DNA of 64,000 bases from Ligula intestinalis (lineage: Eukaryota; Platyhelminthes; Cestoda; Diphyllobothriidea; Diphyllobothriidae), in the NCBI GenBank assembly GCA_036362985.1, contig JAYGXS010000004.1, positions 45,054,078-45,118,077 of the forward strand, given 5' to 3'. Position 1 is the stretch's first letter. Each line of letters starts with the position of its first letter. The notes under the pieces are model-generated. The model was not told the origin of the DNA. It saw only the letters and a list, made by a program, of their open reading frames with translations, and made no database searches. The translations under genes and the position numbers were made by a program. Positions 24,016-34,949 of the stretch are shown here, one piece after another.

Positions 24016-24593
24016 ATGGATGGTAGGCGGGTAGTGATAATTGCCTGTTCGATACCTGGCCTTCCTGTCGTGATCTCAATCCGTCTAGATCTCAAGGTCG
24101 TGGCGGCCACCAAACTTACTGGCGCGCGAGACACAGGCCGCCCACGTTGATTTCTTCCCACACGGTGTCCAACCTAGCCAAAGAACGCTCTCTCTCTGTC
24201 TACTGGCCTGTTTGCTCTCAACTTGGTACTTGGGACCCGGTCAAGCTCCTGGGTGGTCGCGTTATTCCAGTTCCAACTTCTACCATCTATTTTCCGTTTC
24301 TTTGTGTAGGCAATATTCTCTTCCTTCTACTCTGGCCTTGACCGACTTCTTCTCCACTAAGTTACCATGTTCTGAAGATCGCAGTCGCTGCGTTTAACGT
24401 TCTTTACCCCACTGCGATAGACATATGACTTTGTCCTGAATTACTTTGCTTCTTCCTATTAGACTTGTTCTACCAACGTGTTGTTGAAGAAACTGGCCAT
24501 TGCCACTGTTTTGACGGCTGCCCTGAGGGCTGCATGTGTGAAAAGGGCTTCTGTAAGTGCTACAGATATCTTGGATCACGTGAACGCGTCTGA
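24016..24593 (+). CDS. Metallothionein-like 45-aa protein, copy 1 (two exons, intron enlarged by repeat R)
   Basis: Exon 1 codes ATG GAT G (24,016-24,022), followed by a donor GTAGGC. Exon 2 is 24,463-24,593, after a pyrimidine-rich acceptor ending CTATTAG, and ends in TGA. The split codon restores GAC. The 45-residue product has no signal peptide and is rich in Cys in CxC pairs: C16, C18, C22, C26, C28, C33, C35, with His at 15 and 17 (GHCHC, then GCMCEKGFCKC). This spacing is that of a metallothionein-like metal-thiolate protein; binding of Zn, Cu or Cd is inferred. Relative to copies 3 and 4 it lost Cys36 (Tyr) and Cys42 (Arg); Phe19 replaces the extra Cys of copy 3. The intron is 440 bp instead of 46 because R (24,029-24,420) is inserted. 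AATAAA lies at 24,615 and 24,638. Expression is uncertain. Confidence 0.72.
24029..24420 (+). mobile_element. R repeat, copy 2, inside the intron of gene copy 1
   Basis: In gene copies 2-4 the donor GTAGGC continues directly into (A)CATATGAC or equivalent. Here 392 bp separate the two parts. The insert aligns with R at 22.2 kb (inverted), 31.6 kb (inverted) and 45.2-45.55 kb. Its right end, TTTACCCCACTGCGATA, matches TTAACCCCCTGCGATA of the 45 kb copy. No clear target-site duplication was found. Splice signals of the host intron are intact. Confidence 0.75.
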
Positions 24594-24614
24594 GGCTTAT
24601 TGTACTTGTGCCAG

Positions 24615-24643
24615 AATAAATGCATTTGCTTTTTTTAAATAAA
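24615..24643 (+). terminator. Polyadenylation signals of gene copy 1
   Basis: AATAAA at 24,615-24,620 and again at 24,638-24,643, 22 and 45 bp after the stop codon. Both are kept at equivalent places in copies 3 and 4. Confidence 0.65.
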
Positions 24644-25320
24644 GAGTATAAACGTGCCTGACCATTCTTCTGAACTACTGGGCATTGTCTGTCGTAACCA
24701 AACTCACATGTGAGGGTGTCCAGAATGTTCAGTGGGCAGTAGCTACAACTTGCAATCCAACAATAATAAGCATCAGGAAAGAAAAAAGAGGATGAGAGTT
24801 TTCAGATAGAAATCGGATATTTTTATAAATGGCTCGATAAACTTTTTTAAAACTTCATGTTACGAGTGAGCTGTGAAAGGCTAGTTGACTTCCACAGACG
24901 AAGCCATGTCATGTACTATAGATACTAAAAAGACCTCTGCCAATCCATTTAGAAGATGGTTCTTTGGATTTTCGCCACTTCGTCTCTATGGCACTCGCAC
25001 GCATGTGCGATCTGAGCTATCCCCCTTCTCTGTAAAAATCTTGTTGTGTTGCGAGTTCAGGCTGTGTGTAGCACGTGCAGATGGGCGGATTAGCTCTGTC
25101 GAACACTGCGGATAAACTGGCTGACTAGGTCAGGCAGCGGAATAGGAAGTCAACAGCATTCAGTCATATGAAAGACATGAAGTGCGTTCTGATTATGCGT
25201 ATTCCTTACTCGAAACAAAATGTCGCTTTTAACTCTGTCAATAGGCATTAGAAGCCTAGGTAGAAAAAGCTGCCGAAGTGAGGCTCCTATCATTTTATGG
25301 TTGACTAAGTAGACTTACAG

Positions 25321-25333
25321 CCCCCCCCCCCCC
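25321..25333 (+). repeat. Poly-C tract
   Basis: Thirteen consecutive C interrupt the otherwise conserved start of module B. The equivalent place in U4 has no such tract. Homopolymers of this length are prone to assembly error. Confidence 0.7.
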
Positions 25334-25639
25334 TATTTAGTCCGCTCCATTGCGGGTTATTTTCTTGGATTTCTAGGGGAGACAAGCATTCTTAGATCCG
25401 ACATAGGAGCCTGGAAATCCCAATAGGGCGCAACGCTGCACAAACTTACGGGAAGGCTATTTACTCCTATGTGCTTAGCCTGACCCCCTGCACGTTAACA
25501 CATGTACGCGGGCCTACATTCGTGCACTTACTCCAGTTTTTATGTTAACTGACGAAGAAGCGATTCAAAATGGTCAAAATGCCTTCTGCTTAGTGAGTAT
25601 GACTGATTAGTGACGGTTTATGGGCCACCAAATGGCCAT

Positions 25640-26020
25640 TTCAGTTTTCTTTGTCCCTTTCGGATCTCGTCTCATCAACTTTTCCCTCAGCTTTGTTTAC
25701 ACGTAATCAAAATAACATGTAGTAATAACATTACTGAAGGAGTCATCAAAGTGCTTGACTTCAAGAAATTATTGGCCTTTTTGGAGAGTCAAACTCTGAC
25801 GATAAGAGTTTTGTCCCAGACGGTGTGCCCATGTATCCAGTGTATGCATGTTCCGTTTGGGAAAGTTGGTCACGTCTCTTGGCTGCTAACTGATGTTTGT
25901 GCAGGTGAGTGTATGCAGAATTTTCCGTCTTGCCATAATCAATGGCATCACAGACAATGCAGGGGCTGTTGTAGAAAACTTTGTCTACTCGATTGTGATC
26001 TAGCATATTAACTATGATAA
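25640..26020 (-). pseudogene. PLE family 3 GIY-YIG endonuclease remnant (in U1)
   Basis: The minus-strand translation reads NRVDKVFYNSPCIVCDAIDY, then GKTENSAYTHLHKHQLAAKR. This has the PLE endonuclease layout: a [GV]-x-Y start, a C-x2-C pair, Y-x-G-x-T, then H-[KE]-H-x-[LS]-A...R-R. Compare the near-intact copy at about 37.3 kb (GVVYRIPCLNCPVNYTGQ...RIHEHKSA). After the Cys pair the remnant stays in frame for about 40 codons and then shifts. No reverse transcriptase was found beside it. Confidence 0.65.
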
Positions 26021-27079
26021 AGAGGCGCCGACCAATCATGCTAAGGGATACGCTTGTCCTCTTGTACCTTGGAGCTCCAGCTAGAGCCTTTACAGGCAGT
26101 TACAAACCGACTAGCAGAAAATCTGCAGGTAGTCGGGTAAAAAAGGAAACTGTCTAAAAACGGGTGCTGTATGTGGGGAAGAGTAATTGAGAAGGTTTGC
26201 ATTCACTTAAGGACATTTTGGCCCAGCCTAAAGGGTAGGATGTTTCACTTAGACCTTTCAAACTAGTGCCGTTAAGGTACTTCACCACAGAGAGCTTAGT
26301 TGTACTCAAACCTTATTCAACTAATTTTATAGGACAGGTCATGCCACATTGCATTTTTTAGCGAACAGGTTTCTAAAACGTGTGCTTAATCAGTCCTAAT
26401 CCGCACACTCTGCAATAGGCGAACAATGTTTACTAACGATTCCCTCCAATTAAAATTGACACATTTTGGGTGTAGTCTTTGATTCACTGAGGGAGGTTAA
26501 ACCAGAGGACATTCTGTGTCCACAGTCAAATGCACAGGCGAAATGTTATCAGGAAGTAACAATCCAGGGTAGTTAGCATTATAAGAGGCGCATGACTGGG
26601 TACACCCACTCACGTTTATAAGCAAAAATCCGGAAAATCCGGAAAATCTAATTTTGCTTTAAGCGCCCGTTATAATTTAGAAAATTGAGTTGAATAAAGT
26701 CCCTCCAGTAACATGAACTATTTGTGTAAAAAACGGAGGATGGTTTCAAGTGCCACTACTTCAGTTTTGTCTGGCATCAGGGCCTTGGCGTCGATACCAA
26801 GCCTCTTCCTGGTGGAGCTTGCGATAGAAAGGGAGGATATATAGGCTAATAGTATTGCTGGCAACGACAAGGGAGACTGAAATGACCAATTCTGGCTTAT
26901 TACCTGTCGTCAGCCGGTCACACCAAGGCCCAATTGGCGTCCTACGCGAGCGTCACACTTGCGACCATTCTGAACAGATTCAAGCTGGGAATCTTCGTAT
27001 ACTACCAGCTGCTACGGCTATATGGTCCCAGACAGAGTGGGAGAGATGTGTTCCGGTAACGGTCATGTGAACATTCATC

Positions 27080-27560
27080 AACGAAAGGGGATATTCTTAC
27101 GTGCACGCCCTTGTGGCTGTATACGGTTAGACTGGAAATCAGTGAGGCAAGGAAATTGAAACTGGGTCTCGTACCATACTGTTGGCAATCTAGTCTCATA
27201 GGTGATATCCTACCAGACAAACGGAGAGTTCGGCCGTTTGAGGACTACGAAGAACACAGTTCAGAAGAAGAAATGATGCGATCACTGTAACATGAATGTC
27301 ATTTTCCTGACTGTGGTTGCAAGATTTAAAATGCCCGTCAATGCGGTTCTCACACGGCCTGTTCTCCGCACCATGTTCCGGCTTTTCACAGAAAAGGGGA
27401 CTTGAATTTCAGATTCTTGAGAGTGTAATAGATACAAAGTAAGGAGCTATTGAGCCTCACTCCGCCCTCTCCGTGAGCCAGTCGCTTCCGAGGAGGTTAA
27501 GCATATGCCCCACAGGAAGATGAATTTCACGTTAATTCGATTATATTGAGAGAAGACTAT
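27080..27560 (+). repeat. Left end of U2, with a decayed conserved frame
   Basis: The plus-strand translation KLGLVPYCWQSSLIGDI near 27,160 matches KLGFIPYCWQSSFIGDI on the minus strand at about 63,550-63,500. A second block (PVNAVLTRPVLRTMFRLFTE at about 27,335-27,395) matches PVNAVFTRSVLRTMFRLFTE at 63,180-63,120 (minus). Stops occur in both copies. The protein family is not recognised. The shared frames suggest these copies derive from something that once coded, but overall DNA similarity could also explain them. Confidence 0.45.
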
Positions 27561-27679
27561 CACTGCATCTGCCGCATTCATCTCACATACACAGTACTGA
27601 CCGCGAAGTCTGAGTTACACACTTAGCTTGCAGCTTTCAATGGCAAGAATTTTAACTGCTTGGAAGGCTTAAAGCGCTT

Positions 27680-28410
27680 AAGTGACGAATACGGCAACGT
27701 GCTGTGTAGATGAATACCCAGAGTACATAAGTCGGCTGTCCAAGCCCGTAAGTTATCCAATTCCGAGATTGGGCGCAGCATCTGAGCAGTCCACAATAGT
27801 CAGCCTCTGTTTACCTCATTTGACCTTGTCAGGCGTCGGAATGTGCTGAAAAAGTATGCTTATCACTGATAAGAGCGATGCATTTTCTTAATCGGATGTT
27901 GCTTGTTTAGGCTAACATCTATGGTATGCTATCATAGGTTTAAACAATGGTTTACCTTATGTTGGAATACCACCAGGTTCAACGGTTGTATATTAGACTC
28001 TTAACATTGCTAAACCAGTCTCAGACCGGTGGATTCTGCAGTAACCAGTCAGACCTATGCGTGATTAACAAGGTGAATGGAATCCGGTGCCAAAATTGGA
28101 AGCAAATTCTGAAAAAACCGCAAGTCGGTGTGTGTATAATTCATGCGACCTGGTCAGGCGTCTGACTGAGCTAAAAAATGGTATGTTGACCATCAAAGTA
28201 AATGGTGTGCTTTCTATCCCTGTATCGGGTATTCTGAATCATGTTTAGGTGATGTGTGGGTTTCTAAGGACGTGGTAAGTTGAGCGCTATGGTGTTTTAT
28301 CACAGTTTTTCAGGAAGAAGCATATTATTGTAAAATGCCCTTAGACAGTGTCTGAATGGGTGCATGTTTGGGTTCCTGACACTGATTTGCCTCTCCAAGA
28401 TATCTGGATT
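27680..28410 (+). repeat. Two tandem A modules of about 370 bp (U2)
   Basis: The second copy (about 28,015-28,410) contains CCGGTGCCAAAATTGGAAG, GCGACCTGGTCAGGCGTC, TTTTATCACAGTTTTTCAGG and GTGTCTGAATGGGTGCATG. The first (about 27,680-28,010) holds the same order of words in more diverged form (CTTGTCAGGCGTCGGAATGTG). The same pair recurs at 45,950-46,695 and, inverted, at 62,090-62,770. Confidence 0.65.
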
Positions 28411-29339
28411 ACTCAGTGACCAACTAGGCCTATGCGTGATGAACAATTGTGATGGCACTGGTGGTATGTCGGAAGTTAACTCACAGATTGGTGGTAGAGG
28501 AACACGGCTGTAATGGTTTAAAGGTCGATAGGCATGCCCCAATTGGTGGTGCATGTGGGTATGCCTCAAATGGTACAGCTATGTCTCGTCTGGACGTCAG
28601 CGAAAATATACTGCCGGACCAAAATGGGATACTGACCAGAGTCTGCCATGGCCTAAGATGCCGCGGCAAGAAGAATGATTGCACACCTCCATATTCTGTA
28701 CTGATACTTTACCTGCGCGGTGTACTTAATCGGTTGAACGAGCATTGATCCCAATCCGAGAAAATAGCCCAGAAGTTACCGCAGCCGAGTTCAACGCAGA
28801 GAATGAACCTGCGGAAGTTAATGGTTCCAAAGAGTAGTTGGCGAGAGTACGTAAGCTTTCAATAACTTCCCACCATGCTATTTCATTTATATGGGAACGA
28901 AGTACAAGTTGAAACGTGTGCATCTTTGCAAACAAAAGATTCGTGAAGACAAAAGGTCGATAAGAGAAGGCTGGTGACACAGGGAGGATTTGGTCGAGCC
29001 AGTTTAGGGAAAGAGAAGGATGCAGAGAGAATGCAGACAAGTGCGTATAGCTAGGTGAATGTGGGCCCTGCTACCTGTGGTGCACACAGCGGTGGCTTCC
29101 TCACCCTCATAGTGGTAGCTTCTGCGGGCAATTAAACACTTTTCACAACACCTGCAACACACACACAATGAATGTGCGAGCCACCTATTTTGATAGATAT
29201 TCAGTGCCATAAGTACGGCATGCAAATAAATACCACGAAACCGGTGAATTCCAATACTCTTATTTAATCTTGCTTCTAATGAAGCATTCGACTGTGAACA
29301 TGAAACTTCTTTTCGATTTGACTGCTTCAAGTAAACCTC

Positions 29340-31000
29340 TCCGTTGCCCGTATCGACAAACAGGTATCATTCTGTAAAATATTCTGAGGTGCGGTTTCAG
29401 CCTACAATATGGTTGGCGTACGTCAACCCATCCGAAGCATAAAAAGAGCAGGGCACGTGGAAATGAGCGAACATAGGTCCATGTATGCGTTACATAAATG
29501 CGAAGTAGGTGGCGTTAAGTATGAAACGTGAATCATTATGTTGAAATTTGTGCTTCATTAGAGGGGTATACTTATATGATACCTTATTCACACCACAATG
29601 CCTGCTTTTTAGTTTACGCATGTTCAGTCGCACGCAAAATTCACAGTCGATGTACAGTAGGTTGTATACCTAATTGTATATCTGAAGATCAAGATTTTAG
29701 TGGGGGATGTAATACACAGTAAAGGTTGTATATTTTGTTCATTGGGTTGACTTAAGGCGCAAAAAATGAATTCCGTGCAGATAAGTATACTGGTGGAGGT
29801 CCGCATCGCCACAATTAGGTAAAACCTGCTTAAATTAGTACAGCTTAACGACAGGAGGATAGAAATAAGGAAAAAACTGGAAACTTTGTGTGCCACTTGC
29901 TCTCTGCAGTCCAGTGTTGTTCTGGCTCTGACACTCTACGATAGTTTATGTTCCGCACCACGTGGAAGCATACTTGTTCGAAATTATCGTTAATGCGCTA
30001 TTTTTAAACGTCAATCTACTTGTGTTACTTTATTCCCTCAGTTTTTTTGCATGGACAGAGTTCACCTACAGTTAATACTTAAGTTTTCTTAAAGAACCCG
30101 ACTTCCCGTTTCCTTATTTTTGCTTTTCTTAAAAAACTACTTTAATTTATCAATTAATATTCCTTGATAATCTACAATATGTTGTCATTATTATTAAAAT
30201 GTTTACTATTATGCATCAAGACATTTGGAAACGTGGCTTGGCCCGTTTTTACGTCCGAGGGATTTTCTTGTAAAAATCGTTGGTGTTCATCAGTTATAAC
30301 ACCAACTTATATGGGTGCCTTTAGTAGTATGCATTTGTCTGTTGGACTGTTTTTAGAGACTCAACTTGCCTTTAAATTATAGCTATAAACTGCTTTTACA
30401 TTTTCAAGAGCTCGACTTTCATTTTTTCATTAATGCCGCCAATTTAAGGTCGAATTTCCATAAATAGGTGTCAGTTGCCTGAGAACCAGTAGTTTCTGTT
30501 GATGAACTTGATTCTATTGAGTTCATTTAAACAATCATGTTGCTTTAATTTGATATTATTTGATCACTTTCAACACAATTAAATCTCCATCTACACTCGG
30601 TTACAAAGAATTAAATGCTTAACCTCTAAATCCGTAGGAGATTTGGGGAAGGAATAGATATGTAGGCGACCCTAGAAGACAGTTTTGTCCACTTTTTATT
30701 GATGTTCAATGCCCTTATTAATTTAAGCATTTTGCACAATGTACAAAAAAGCATCCCTTGTTGTGCACTCATTTGTACTCACTTGGTAACAAGTTATGCA
30801 TTTTCGACTTAATACTTAATGATAAGATATATGTCGGTTTAATACATTTTTCCTTCCGAATAATTTTTAATCCAATCTCTAACTGCATTTTCGCCTAGGG
30901 TTTCCACATTACAAACTGTTTACGTTACGTATATGAAAAATCATACATTTCCTACATTTGTTAAATAGATATTCTTATACTACTCATGTGATTTTGTAAT
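29340..31000 (+). repeat. Module D (U2)
   Basis: Aligns in the same orientation with 40,600-41,960 (U3), and a small part with 17,420-17,665. Shared words include GTGAATC.T.ATGTTGAAAT, TCAGTCGCAC, CACTTGCTCTCTGCAGTCCA, ATTATTTGATCAC.TTCAACAC and TGTCCTTATTAATT-like. About 15-20% divergence with many indels by eye. Non-coding. Confidence 0.7.
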
Positions 31001-31559
31001 GGACGTAGACTGTTGTATAATTCTTCATGTGCATTAGCAAACGGAGTGCTGCAATACTATTTGTATGAATATTTTGTGGTATTAAAAACATTATTACTAT
31101 GCTTTAAACAGGTAGGTATATCTTCTTCAGATGTAATTTATCATCAGTTGAGTAGGAGAAAGGTCATTTGGTGCATGCTATCTACAAAATATATTGTAAT
31201 TGTTGAGATCTTTGAAAAATAATGGGAAAATGCATACCAAGTAGAGAGTCAAGTTTTCCACTGGTGGTTTTGTATGCCCTTGGGCAAAAAATTAATCGAA
31301 AGCCGAAGCTATAGCCCTATAATTAATAATATAATTGCCCCCTCCACGCATTAATTTCCAGTTAAGAACTCGCTTCAAAAGTTCTGGTAACTATGCACGG
31401 CACACGCTGCCTATCTTTACGGAATTCGATGGGCCGACTTCGGTGGCCTGACTAAATTAAGATCTTAGTACAGAAGTTAATGATTTCCCAAACTAAAGAT
31501 CTGTTATTAATAGGATCTCGAACTTTTACTAGCCAAACTCTGAACGTCAGTTGCAACGT

Positions 31560-31900
31560 TTAACTATTGATTTTAAGGCTAAGACGGTTAGCCCTAAGAG
31601 CTGCAATCTTCCAAGCCCGGTTCCTTAGGAGATGGGAGGAGTCTTGGGAAAGCAGAGTAGATGGAACAGTGTATTGTTTACAGAAGGGTTAAGGGAGAAT
31701 TTGCGAATAGGTCCGACCGTGAGGCTCGTGGGACAGGGCGGCGTCGCCGACCGCGACGCACCTGAGCGGAATCCCAAGTGTCACCGGCCACAGCCACCAA
31801 CTTGAGGTGTGCGGGCTTTTGATTGGTTGCCTTGCTCGAGATTAAGCCGTGTGTGTCAGTAGATGGCTCTGGTCCTTGAACGATAGACAGGCTAGGGGTC
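31560..31900 (-). mobile_element. R repeat, diverged copy 3
   Basis: The segment carries, in inverted orientation and in order, the landmarks of R: AGAGCTGCAATCTTCC.A, TTAGGAGA.GGGAGGAG, AGCAGAGTAGATGGAAC, and a GC-rich end with CACAGCCACCAACTTGAGGT. It sits between modules D and the gene-upstream region of U2, which are adjacent in U3 (junction near 41,965). Confidence 0.5.
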
Positions 31901-33059
31901 GGCCATCTTGGTAACCGCAGCGCTGGCGTGATGAGTCAACGGTGGCGTTAAGGTCCACTACAGAACCCCTCGCAGCTATGTTCTTCCACAGACGCACGCG
32001 CAGTTGCCAATTCTCGCTATCCTAAATGGCCATCCAGCTGTAGGAGTGACTCGCATATGACATCACTGGAGGTGCTGCGACGACTTTCCATAAACACACA
32101 CTTCAGATCCAACCCTTTCAGCCCAGGAAGGCTCTCGTCCGGCTGCTAACTGCGTCCAAGCAATTATCCACTAGTTATGTTCAGAAGCCACTATCCTTCT
32201 ATCGGGCGTCCCACTTCTGCGCTCTTCATTAGAAACCGGATGAGAAATTCATAACGACTGGGATCATTCCTAATAAATTAAGTCGCTGTGATACCTTTGT
32301 CTAATCAGTTCCCTTAGCAAAACAACTACTGGTTTGTCATAGCATTTTGCTAATGTAGGCTAAAATCCTTCAACCTTTTCGCAATTTTCGTACAGAGGGC
32401 ACTGACAAATGCTCCCCGTGAATAGTACTGAGATATATATAATCATGTTTCTTAGATTTGCTAAAGAAAAACTCCCGGATGAGAATCTAAGAAATTGAAG
32501 CTGCTAACAAGGATGGATTTACATTGTGCTGAAATTTCGAAAAGCTTGGTCGGTCCTTCATTATCAGTGTTTCATGGTACATAAAGATAAAAATTGTGAA
32601 TGATAGGCCAAACAATTTCGCCTGGGAATCAATGATTCCGTTTTTCTATTTCGCTGTCTCGGTCTGCATCCGGATGTTTGTGCGCCTCAGTGACCGCTGG
32701 GGTTACGCATTCTCACCTCGATGGAGGTTGCCTGTAAGTCCGCATCCCATCGGACGAGCTCCTCATATTCCACCTATTTCGTAAATTTGGTGTTTCCATC
32801 GTGTCCTTGCCTTCATGTATGCGGTGAAGCAGGACTTCATACGCCACTGGGATGGGCAGATGCCTGTTGAAAAAATTTTCATTTGAATTATGTTTAGTTT
32901 CCTATTTGTGAGGTGCAATCTGTGAGGGTCCGTCCTCCGAGCCGCCGGTGTATGCTCATGCAGGCTAATCTAACATTTTGGGGCAGTTTTCCTGACGAAG
33001 TTGCAGTCCCCATCAGAGCACGTGATCCACACCCAAAGTCATTTGTCGGATGCGTTCGT

Positions 33060-33168
33060 TCCACCAATTGCGTCCACAATATTTGTGCAAGCCTCATTGA
33101 CCAACAAAGATAAGAAGCGTAATGTATAAATGCTCGAGCGATACCAACGGACGACTGTGTGCAACACA
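33060..33168 (+). promoter_or_regulatory. Promoter region of gene copy 2 (TATA at 33,125-33,131)
   Basis: TATAAAT at 33,125-33,131 is 44 bp before the position of the start codon. GCTCGAGCGATACCAACGGA follows as in copy 1. The upstream CCAAT-type word is changed to CTCATTGACCAAC. Confidence 0.55.
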
Positions 33169-33343
33169 ATAGACGGTAGGCATATGACTTTGTTCTAAAT
33201 TACTTTACTTAGACTTGTTCTACGGACGTGCTTCTGAAGAAACTGGTCATTGCCATTGTTTTGACAGCTGCTCTGACTGCTGCATGTGTGAAAATGGTTT
33301 CTGTGAGTGCTCCAGGTGTCTTGGATCCTGTGAACGCGTCTGA
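33169..33343 (+). pseudogene. Metallothionein-like gene copy 2, start codon lost (ATA)
   Basis: Exon 1 would be 33,169-33,175 but reads ATA GAC G where copies 1, 3 and 4 have ATG GAY G. The donor GTAGGC and an acceptor ending ACTTAG bound a 37-bp intron (33,176-33,212). Exon 2 (33,213-33,343) is open for 131 nt and ends in TGA. It encodes ten Cys (16, 18, 22, 25, 26, 28, 33, 35, 38, 42 by the common numbering), including C25, C26 and C38 that other copies lack. The polyadenylation word is AATTAA rather than AATAAA. The two lost signals suggest a pseudogene, but the frame itself is undamaged, so loss is recent or a different start is used. Confidence 0.7.
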
Positions 33344-33719
33344 GGCTTATTGTACGCGTGCCAGAATTAATGTATTTTTCTTTTTTTTTATAAAACATAT
33401 ACGTGCCTAGTCATCCTTCGGAACTACTGGGCTCTGTCGTATCCGAACTCACATGCGTGAGTGTCCAGAAGTTCGCATCGACAGTGTGATCAGACAATGA
33501 TTATTTTAAGTATCGGGGAGGAAAGAAGACGATGAGAAATTTCAAATAGAAATCGAATATTCATAGAAATTGACCGATAAATTAAGTTACAACTGCAGGT
33601 TACAAGCGAGTGGCGAAATAACGACAGGCTCTTTGACTTTCACAAGCGAAGCCGTCCAACGCCATGCACCATAGGCGCCAACTTAGCTCTACACAGGAGT
33701 GTGGAGATCCCCACTTTAC

Positions 33720-34940
33720 TAGCAAGCATGCGCAAACTTACGGGAAGTCTACTATCTCCTATGTGCTTTCCCTGACTCCTTTCACTTAAATGCTGTGCGC
33801 GTGCCTATATATCCGTTCTCAATTCTTTTTAGTGAGCTGACGAATCAACAATTCAAAATGGACAAACTACCTTCTGCTTAAAGGCTATGGCTGACTGATG
33901 ACGGTTAAAGGGCCCAAAATAACCATTCCAGTCTCCCTTGTGCACTTCGGTTTTTGTCTCATCCATTTCCCCAAAATTTGATTACACGTAATCTAATAAA
34001 ATGTGCCGGTTACTGCACGGACTATCGGAATGCATGGCTTCAAGAAAGTTTTGCCCTTTTTGGAGAGTAAGACTCTGATGATGCGAGTTTTTTCCCAGAC
34101 GGTGTGCCCTGTATCAGGTCTATGCATGGCCCTTTTGGGAAAGTCGATCACGCCTCTCGGCTGCCAACTGAAGTTTGTGGATGTGAGTCTAGGCAAAATT
34201 TTCCGTCTTGCCATAATTAACGGCATCACAGACAATGCAGGGGCTATTGTAGAACACTTTATCTACTCTTTTGTGATTTTGTGATCTAGAATATGAACTA
34301 TAATAAAGAGGCGCTGGTCGATCGTGCTATGGAATATGCTTGTCCTATGGTATCTTGGGGTTTCAGCTAGCCCCTTCACGGGCAGTTAGAAACCAAATAG
34401 CAGAAAATGTGCAGGTATTCTGGTAAAAACGAAAACTGTCTGAAAACGGGCGCTGAAATGCACGTGTTTAAAGCATACGGAGAAGCGTGATTAAAAAAGT
34501 CTGTGTCAATTTAAGACATTGCGAACCAGCCTAAAGAGTAGGATGTTTGACTTAAACCTTCGATTAGTGCTGCTAAGATATTTGGCCACATGGAGTTCGG
34601 CAGTACTCAAATTTTATTCAAATAAGTTTAGAAAACTGGTTCTGCTACATATTATTTGTAGCTAACAGTCTTCTAAGAGGTGTGCTTAATCAGTCCTAGT
34701 TCGCAGGCACTGCAATAGGCGAACAATTTTTACTAACGATTCCCGTCAACTACCGTTTACACATTTTAGGTGGAGTCTTTGTTTTACTGAGAACGGTTAA
34801 ACCAGAGGACATTCTGTATCCACAGTCACACGCATAGGCAAAATCCAGGGTAGTTACCATGTGTATGAAGCGCATGGCTGGATGCAATCACTCGCTTTTA
34901 TTTACGCGGTTCTTGCAGCCAATCCGAAATATCTACTTTT
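33720..34940 (+). repeat. Module B of U2 with antisense PLE family 3 endonuclease remnant
   Basis: Aligns with module B of U1 and U4. On minus, 34,290-33,990, the translation reads DKVFYNSPCIVCDAVNYGKT and continues THIHKLQLAAERRDRLS after one stop, the GIY-YIG part of a PLE as in U1. Later the frame shifts to DTGHTVWEKTRIIRV. The plus-strand frame of about 90 codons over the same DNA is its shadow. Downstream part (34,300-34,940) is non-coding and shared by all B copies. Confidence 0.65.
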
Positions 34941-34949
34941 CTATATAAT

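Larger units (their letters stand above)
25280..26840 (+). repeat. Module B of U1
   Basis: Aligns with 33,720-34,940 (U2) and inverted with 56,240-57,650 (U4), plus shorter inverted pieces at 39,180-40,518 and 45,560-45,945. Landmarks are CTAGGGGAGACAAGCATTC, TCTCCTATGTGCTT-like, GACTCTGATGATGCGAG-like, TAAAGAGGCGC and TGCAATAGGCGAACAAT. On the strand opposite the gene it encodes a decayed endonuclease (separate entry). A 13-C tract lies at 25,321-25,333. Confidence 0.7.
22075..26850 (+). repeat. Repeat unit U1 carrying metallothionein-like gene copy 1
   Basis: Unit in the order A (22,075-22,210), inserted R (22,211-22,567), C (22,568-23,700), gene upstream region (23,740-24,015), gene (24,016-24,593), gene 3' flank (to about 25,140), B (25,280-26,840). 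Each module aligns with the equivalents in U2 and in U4. For example TTGATAGGGCGTGGTGAGTT is in A, CAACTAGGCCTATG and CGAGCATTGA in C, and CTAGGGGAGACAAGCATTC in B. Compared with U2 it lacks module D; compared with U4 it lacks E and F. Divergence from the other units is substantial, so duplication was not recent. Confidence 0.75.

Noticed and set aside
24045..24065. tRNA-like B box (GTTCGATACC) at the edge of repeat R, suggesting a tRNA-derived SINE
   Set aside because: No A box at the right distance, no consistent position in the other R copies, and no poly(A) or simple-repeat tail.
24426..24593. ATG inside the intron of gene copy 1 (ATGACTTTG) as start of the Cys-rich frame
   Set aside because: This ATG is out of frame with the Cys-rich exon, and the in-frame sequence meets a TGA just upstream. 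The split start ATG GAY G | AC is conserved in three copies and restores the frame.
27680..28410. Tandem A modules as a CRISPR-like or satellite array
   Set aside because: Only two diverged units of about 370 bp with no short identical repeats and no spacers; they are ordinary duplicated segments.
29004..29330. 108-codon minus-strand frame with several Cys
   Set aside because: The Cys are irregular, the frame is not shared by the other units and overlaps non-coding module sequence.
34003..34284. Plus-strand frame of about 93 codons conserved in module B copies (HGFKKVL.FLES.T...)
   Set aside because: It is the complement of the GIY-YIG endonuclease remnant. The opposite strand carries recognisable family motifs (C-I-V-C-D, Y-x-G-K-T, H-x-H-Q-L-A-A), so the apparent conservation of this frame is a shadow.
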